64,000 nucleotides of DNA from JACCXG01 sp963785755. GTDB taxonomy: Bacteria > Acidobacteriota > Vicinamibacteria > Vicinamibacterales > 2-12-FULL-66-21. Positions 60,612 to 64,000 of the stretch are shown one piece after another. How positions within the stretch are numbered: position 1 is the first letter of the stretch; each line of letters begins with the position of its first letter. The notes under the pieces are model-generated. The model did not search any database. It worked only from the letters and a program-made list of their open reading frames with translations, and was not told the DNA's origin. The stretch covers positions 496,001 to 560,000 of the forward strand of contig CAWAXG010000002.1 of assembly GCA_963785755.1 (NCBI GenBank), in the 5' to 3' direction. Made by a program: the position numbers and the translations under genes.

Positions 60612-61188
60612 TCTGACGCTCACCGAGATCGAACGGCTGCGCGCAGACACTTCTGCGAATGCGGTGCCTCTGGAGATGGACGAAGAAGCGTTCTGCGGCT
60701 TCTACGACCGGACGGCGCGCACGCTGCGCGCGTATCTCGCGCGGGTCACGGGCGACGCGGCGCTCGCCGACGACCTTCTGCAGGAGGCCTACTATCGCTT
60801 CCTCCGCGCCCGCGGCAACTACGAAGGGGACGCGCACCGGCGCAACGCCCTCTTCCGCATCGCGACGAATCTGGTGCATGACAGCCGGCGCCGCGCCCGC
60901 CACGCGCCGCTCATCGCGCAGTCGGATCCCGAGGTGGCCGTCGATCCCGTCCGGACGGATGCGACCGAGCGCGCGACGGACCTCCATCGGGCGATGTCGC
61001 GCCTCAAGCCGCGCGAACGGGAACTGCTCTGGCTCGCCTACGCGCAGGGATCCTCGCACCGCGAAATCGCCGCCTGCCTCGGGCTGCGGACCGGCAGCGT
61101 GAAGCTGCTGCTCTTCCGCGCCCGGCGCCGGCTCGCGAACATGCTCCGCGGGAGCGGATCGAATCGGACGGAAAGGAGCGAGGCATGA
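60604..61188 (+). CDS. ECF-type RNA polymerase sigma factor
   Basis: 194 residues. Region 2 (FYDRTARTLRAYLARVTGD, ADDLLQEAYYRFLRA) and region 4 (LKPRERELLWLAYAQGSSHR, EIAACLGLRTGSVKLLLFRA) are complete and joined by a linker of about 40 residues. It overlaps the putative anti-sigma gene by 4 bp (ATGA), the usual sigma/anti-sigma coupling. Target promoters are not visible. Confidence 0.92.
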   Translation: MRDLTLTEIERLRADTSANAVPLEMDEEAFCGFYDRTARTLRAYLARVTGDAALADDLLQEAYYRFLRARGNYEGDAHRRNALFRIATNLVHDSRRRARHAPLIAQSDPEVAVDPVRTDATERATDLHRAMSRLKPRERELLWLAYAQGSSHREIAACLGLRTGSVKLLLFRARRRLANMLRGSGSNRTERSEA

Positions 61189-61691
61189 GGTTCGAATGCC
61201 CTCGCGAACAGGATCTCCTCGACGCCATAGCGGCCAACCGCTGGCCGGATCGGGTCGATGCCTCACTTCGCGAGCATGTTGCCGCGTGCGCGATCTGCTC
61301 GGACGTCGTCGAGATCGCCGTCGCCTTCCTGGAAGACCGCGAAACGGCCCACGCCGAAGCGAAGGTGCCTGCGGCGGCAGTCGTGTGGTGGCGAGCGCAG
61401 ATCCGGGCCCGTGAGGAGGCGGCGCGCATCGCCGCTCGTCCAATCGCGCTGGTGCAGGCCGTGGCGACCATCTGCGTGGCGATCGTCTCGATCGCCGTCG
61501 CGCCGGCGGCCTCGTCGTGGGTGCGCGCGCTGATCACGTCACTCGGCGCCACCGACTGGTGGTCGCTGCCGGCCGACGTCAGCTTAGCCTGGATTCTCAG
61601 CGCCGCGGCCTATACGACGCTGCCGCTGCTGGCGGTCGGGATCTGGGTGGTGCTGGCCCCGGTCCTGGTGTATCTGGCGCTCGACGAGTAA
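61185..61691 (+). CDS. Putative zinc-finger anti-sigma factor
   Basis: 168 residues. The N-terminal HVAACAICSD (His-x3-Cys-x2-Cys) is a zinc anti-sigma (ZAS) motif. A hydrophobic helix at about 86-110 and a second at about 125-165 anchor it in the membrane. It should hold the coupled sigma factor inactive until a signal arrives. Paired with 60604. Confidence 0.85.
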   Translation: MRFECPREQDLLDAIAANRWPDRVDASLREHVAACAICSDVVEIAVAFLEDRETAHAEAKVPAAAVVWWRAQIRAREEAARIAARPIALVQAVATICVAIVSIAVAPAASSWVRALITSLGATDWWSLPADVSLAWILSAAAYTTLPLLAVGIWVVLAPVLVYLALDE

Positions 61692-61811
61692 GAACAGTTC
61701 AGAAAAAGAAACTGACCCTCACTGTCCTCCACCTGACCTTCTTACAAGGAGGATGGGAGGACGGGAGGTCTGTTTTAGGAAGAACTACTGGCTACGCAAA
61801 GAAGCTCGCAG

Positions 61812-63395
61812 CTAGCGGTTGACGATTGATTTCGCGATCGCCTGGCCGGCACGCGCGCGCGTGTGCTCGCCTTTCTTGACCACGACGATACCGTTCACCA
61901 GCACGTAAGGGATCCCCTCGGGGTGCGCGTGCGGCTGTTCGAACGTGGCCGTATCGCGCACTCTGGCCGCGTCGAAGATCACGATGTCGGCGGCAAAGCC
62001 CTCCTTGATCAATCCGCGCTGATCCAATCGGAAGTGTCCGGCGGGGAGCGAGGACATCTTTCGCACGGCTTCTTCCAGGCGGATGACGCCGCGCTTGCGG
62101 ACGTACTCGCCGAGCACGCGTGCGTTGTTGCCGTAGCCGCGTGGGTGCGGCGCGCCCTCTCCGGCCTCGAGTACTCCGCTGTCGGACGCGAACCCGACGA
62201 ACGGATGCCGCATGATGCGCTCGACATCGCCGTCCGACATGAAGTGGTAGACCATCGACGCGCCGCCGGCCAGCATCAAGTCGCGCGCCGCTTCGAGCTG
62301 GGCGTCCGCCGAGTCCGACCCCTTCAATTTCGCGGCGACGTCTTTCATCGAGAGACCGTTGAGTGACGGATCGGGCCGGTACGATGCGACGACGGCGAAC
62401 GCGAGATCCGACAGGCCGCGTTCGGCGAGCAGCGCCCGGATCTCCGATTTAATCTTTCCCCACTGCGCGGCATCGTTCAGCCTGAGGGCGATCGCGGCCT
62501 GCCCTCCCTCGAGCGCCCATGCAGGAAAACGGATGCCGAGCCCCGAGCTCGCCGCGGTGTACGCGTACTGGTCGGCCAGCACGCTCACCCCTCGCGTCCG
62601 CGCGGCATCGATCAGCGCCAGCGCTTTCTCGCTGGCGCCCCACCTGCTCGGACTGTCGACCTTGAGATGAGAAACCTGAACTCGCGCCCCGGTGATGAAT
62701 CCAATGCGAAGCGTCTCGTCGAGCGCCGCCTCGAGAGCGGTGCCTTCGTTGCGCATGTGCGTCGCATAGACGCCGCCGGCGTTCGCCGCGATTCGGGCAA
62801 GATCGACGATCTCGCTCGGCCGCGCGTACGTTCCGGGCACATACTGCAGCCCGGTCGAGAACCCCACCGCGCCGTCCGCCATGCCGCGCCAGACGAGCGA
62901 CCGCATCTTCGCGAGATCTCCGGCCGTCGCCATGCGGTTTGCCGTTCCCATCACCGCCAAACGGACGGTGTTGTGCCCGATGAGTGTCGCGAAGTTCACC
63001 GAGACGCCCGTCTTCTCTACTTCGCCGAGCGCCTCGTCGATATCGAGCGCAGAGCTGCCGCAGTTGCCCGCGATGACCGTCGTCACACCCATCCGCACGA
63101 AGTTCTCGGCGAAGGGTCTGTCGACGATACGGTCCGCATGAGTGTGAACGTCGATGAAGCCTGGCGCGACGACCAGGCCGGTGGCATCGATGGCTTCGAG
63201 ACCCTGTGAGGCCGGGATCTTCCCGATCGAGGCGATGCGGCCTTTGCGGATTGCGAGATCGGCCCTGCGCGCGGGCTGCCCGGATCCATCGATCAGAGAG
63301 CCACCGGTAATGACGATGTCGAAGGACGGGACCTGAGCCGAGGCCGCACCGCTGAGAACGGCGAGCAACGCAGCCAGGAGCCGCGCCGGATGCAT
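61812..63395 (-). CDS. Exported N-acyl-D-amino-acid deacylase
   Basis: 527 residues with a signal peptide (LLAALLAVLSGAASAQ). Amidohydrolase fold: VVAPGFIDVHTHAD (metal His-x-His), AGNCGSSA (metal Cys), VSHLKVD and ATHMRNEG (metal ligands), GFASDSGV (catalytic Asp). The family cleaves N-acylated D-amino acids, typically in peptidoglycan or D-peptide catabolism. Convergent with the sigma operon. Confidence 0.92.
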   Translation of the reverse strand: MHPARLLAALLAVLSGAASAQVPSFDIVITGGSLIDGSGQPARRADLAIRKGRIASIGKIPASQGLEAIDATGLVVAPGFIDVHTHADRIVDRPFAENFVRMGVTTVIAGNCGSSALDIDEALGEVEKTGVSVNFATLIGHNTVRLAVMGTANRMATAGDLAKMRSLVWRGMADGAVGFSTGLQYVPGTYARPSEIVDLARIAANAGGVYATHMRNEGTALEAALDETLRIGFITGARVQVSHLKVDSPSRWGASEKALALIDAARTRGVSVLADQYAYTAASSGLGIRFPAWALEGGQAAIALRLNDAAQWGKIKSEIRALLAERGLSDLAFAVVASYRPDPSLNGLSMKDVAAKLKGSDSADAQLEAARDLMLAGGASMVYHFMSDGDVERIMRHPFVGFASDSGVLEAGEGAPHPRGYGNNARVLGEYVRKRGVIRLEEAVRKMSSLPAGHFRLDQRGLIKEGFAADIVIFDAARVRDTATFEQPHAHPEGIPYVLVNGIVVVKKGEHTRARAGQAIAKSIVNR

Positions 63396-63439
63396 GGCTC
63401 AGTATAGGAGGATTGGCGAGATCCCTGGCTTGTGGATCT

Positions 63440-63570
63440 TCCGGACAGGTAGGCGAAATCCCTGGTCCCTAATCCCTGATCCGGAATCCTCATCCGGACG
63501 CGATCGGGATCCGGATCGGGATCCCCGATCGGAGGATTCTGGATCAGGGACTGGGGATTAGGGATTTCAT
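63440..63570. repeat. Heptamer inverted repeat (CCCTAAT type)
   Basis: Left arm of CCCTGGT/CCCTAAT/CCCTGAT heptamers from 63450, a core of repeated ATCCGGA/ATCGGGA words (63492-63532), and the inverse right arm ending ATTAGGGATTT at 63568. A third sequence class of the same architecture seen at 11490 and 59538. Confidence 0.7.
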
Positions 63571-63999
63571 CTACGTGATCGGCGACCCGAGGCTGGCGTT
63601 AGTTCGCGAACCAGTCCCGCGCGGTCGCGAATCGCGCCCGCCGATGATGAGGAAGTCCGCATGAGCATCGACGTCGCTGCGATTGACGTTCATGACCCCC
63701 GGCTGCTTCACGAGCCTCTCACCGCCCCGCAACGAGAACTCGACGCGGTACTTCCCCGGCTTGACCTTGAACGTGAACCCTCCCGCGTTGTTGGTGGTCA
63801 CCCGCTGCCGCTCGTTGGTCGCGATGTTGATGACTTCGACCGTACGCCCCTCGATGGCGCCGGCGCTCTGCGGGCCACGCACGGTGCCGCTGATCGTGCC
63901 GTCGGACGTGACGGGCCTCGGACCGGTGTCGATGGACGGCACGCCTCGGCGGCACCCGACGACACCAACGACCGTCAAGATACCGATCGTGAGCCAGGT
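63571..63999 (-). CDS. Lipoprotein with carboxypeptidase-regulatory-like domain, 5' end outside
   Basis: The frame is open to the window edge. Near the edge IGILTVVGVVGC is a signal with lipobox VVGC, so the true start is just beyond 64000. The mature part (TISGTVRGPQSAGAIEGRTV, GGFTFKVKPGKYRVEFSLRG) is a CarboxypepD_reg-like beta-sandwich with DUF4480-type strands. Periplasmic side of the membrane. The C-terminus SLGSPIT reaches the heptamer repeat. Confidence 0.8.
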   Translation of the reverse strand, partial: TWLTIGILTVVGVVGCRRGVPSIDTGPRPVTSDGTISGTVRGPQSAGAIEGRTVEVINIATNERQRVTTNNAGGFTFKVKPGKYRVEFSLRGGERLVKQPGVMNVNRSDVDAHADFLIIGGRDSRPRGTGSRTNASLGSPIT

Positions 64000-64000
64000 C

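Noticed and set aside
1..64000. rRNA, tRNA, riboswitches or prophage genes
   Set aside because: None recognised on reading both strands; no tRNA-like cloverleaf or phage structural genes were seen, although short RNAs could be missed without computation.

Overview
The window is a high-GC bacterial chromosome segment. Several features point to Acidobacteriota, most likely a Vicinamibacteria-type lineage: two very large duplicated-FtsX permeases of the acidobacterial orphan (ADOP) type, several exported beta-propeller proteins, N-acyl-D-amino-acid deacylase, Tat-exported enzymes and a DUF2277 gene. This placement is inference from gene content. No rRNA or tRNA gene was recognised.

Layout. 1-2.9 kb: sugar-nucleotide epimerase end, GT2 glycosyltransferase and a membrane glycosyltransferase (surface polysaccharide or glycan genes). 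3.4-5.9 kb: an ADOP permease bracketed by two copies of a composite inverted-repeat element. 6.2-12.1 kb: exported catabolic and housekeeping genes (PQQ-like propeller, Tat metallophosphoesterase, sialidase-like BNR protein, DUF2277, Tat mannonate-dehydratase-like protein, lspA). 12.6-20.3 kb: an FtsX permease with its ATPase, a GT4 glycosyltransferase, an internally deleted aldehyde dehydrogenase and nicotinate phosphoribosyltransferase, several of them broken by single-base indels. 20.3 kb: a small metallothionein-like protein.

21.0-48.7 kb is the standout. It is a chromosomal (sedentary) integron: a bona fide IntI tyrosine recombinase carrying the IntI-specific insertion (47687-48700, minus strand) and an array of 27 recognisable attC sites (one truncated, one split by an IS110/IS1111-type element). 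The attC sites separate about 28 cassettes. Nearly all cassette genes run on the minus strand, and many have their stop codon inside the R'' box of the attC that follows. Cargo includes methyltransferases, SDR enzymes, a ComB-like phosphatase, an EEP-family hydrolase, HD and nitrilase hydrolases, a HEPN-type RNase relic, a SnoaL-SpoIIE phosphatase, a DUF4160/DUF2442 pair and many exported or membrane hypotheticals. Two things are unusual. The integrase is oriented in the same direction as the cassettes (reversed compared with class 1 integrons). The whole island sits between two direct copies of about 375 bp of the 3' end of a PQQ-propeller gene, which suggests that it entered or was rearranged by homologous recombination at that gene.

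48.9-64 kb returns to core-like genes: the intact PQQ propeller and a second ADOP permease, 4-alpha-glucanotransferase, an aminotransferase, DinB-like protein, threonine-dehydratase-like lyase and a coupled aminotransferase, a membrane protein / ECF sigma / zinc anti-sigma operon, N-acyl-D-amino-acid deacylase and a lipoprotein with a carboxypeptidase-regulatory-like domain. Intergenic spaces carry a family of heptamer-based inverted repeats. At least four genes outside the array are interrupted by the same kind of single-base event (one extra G in front of TAC), which may be sequencing error rather than decay.
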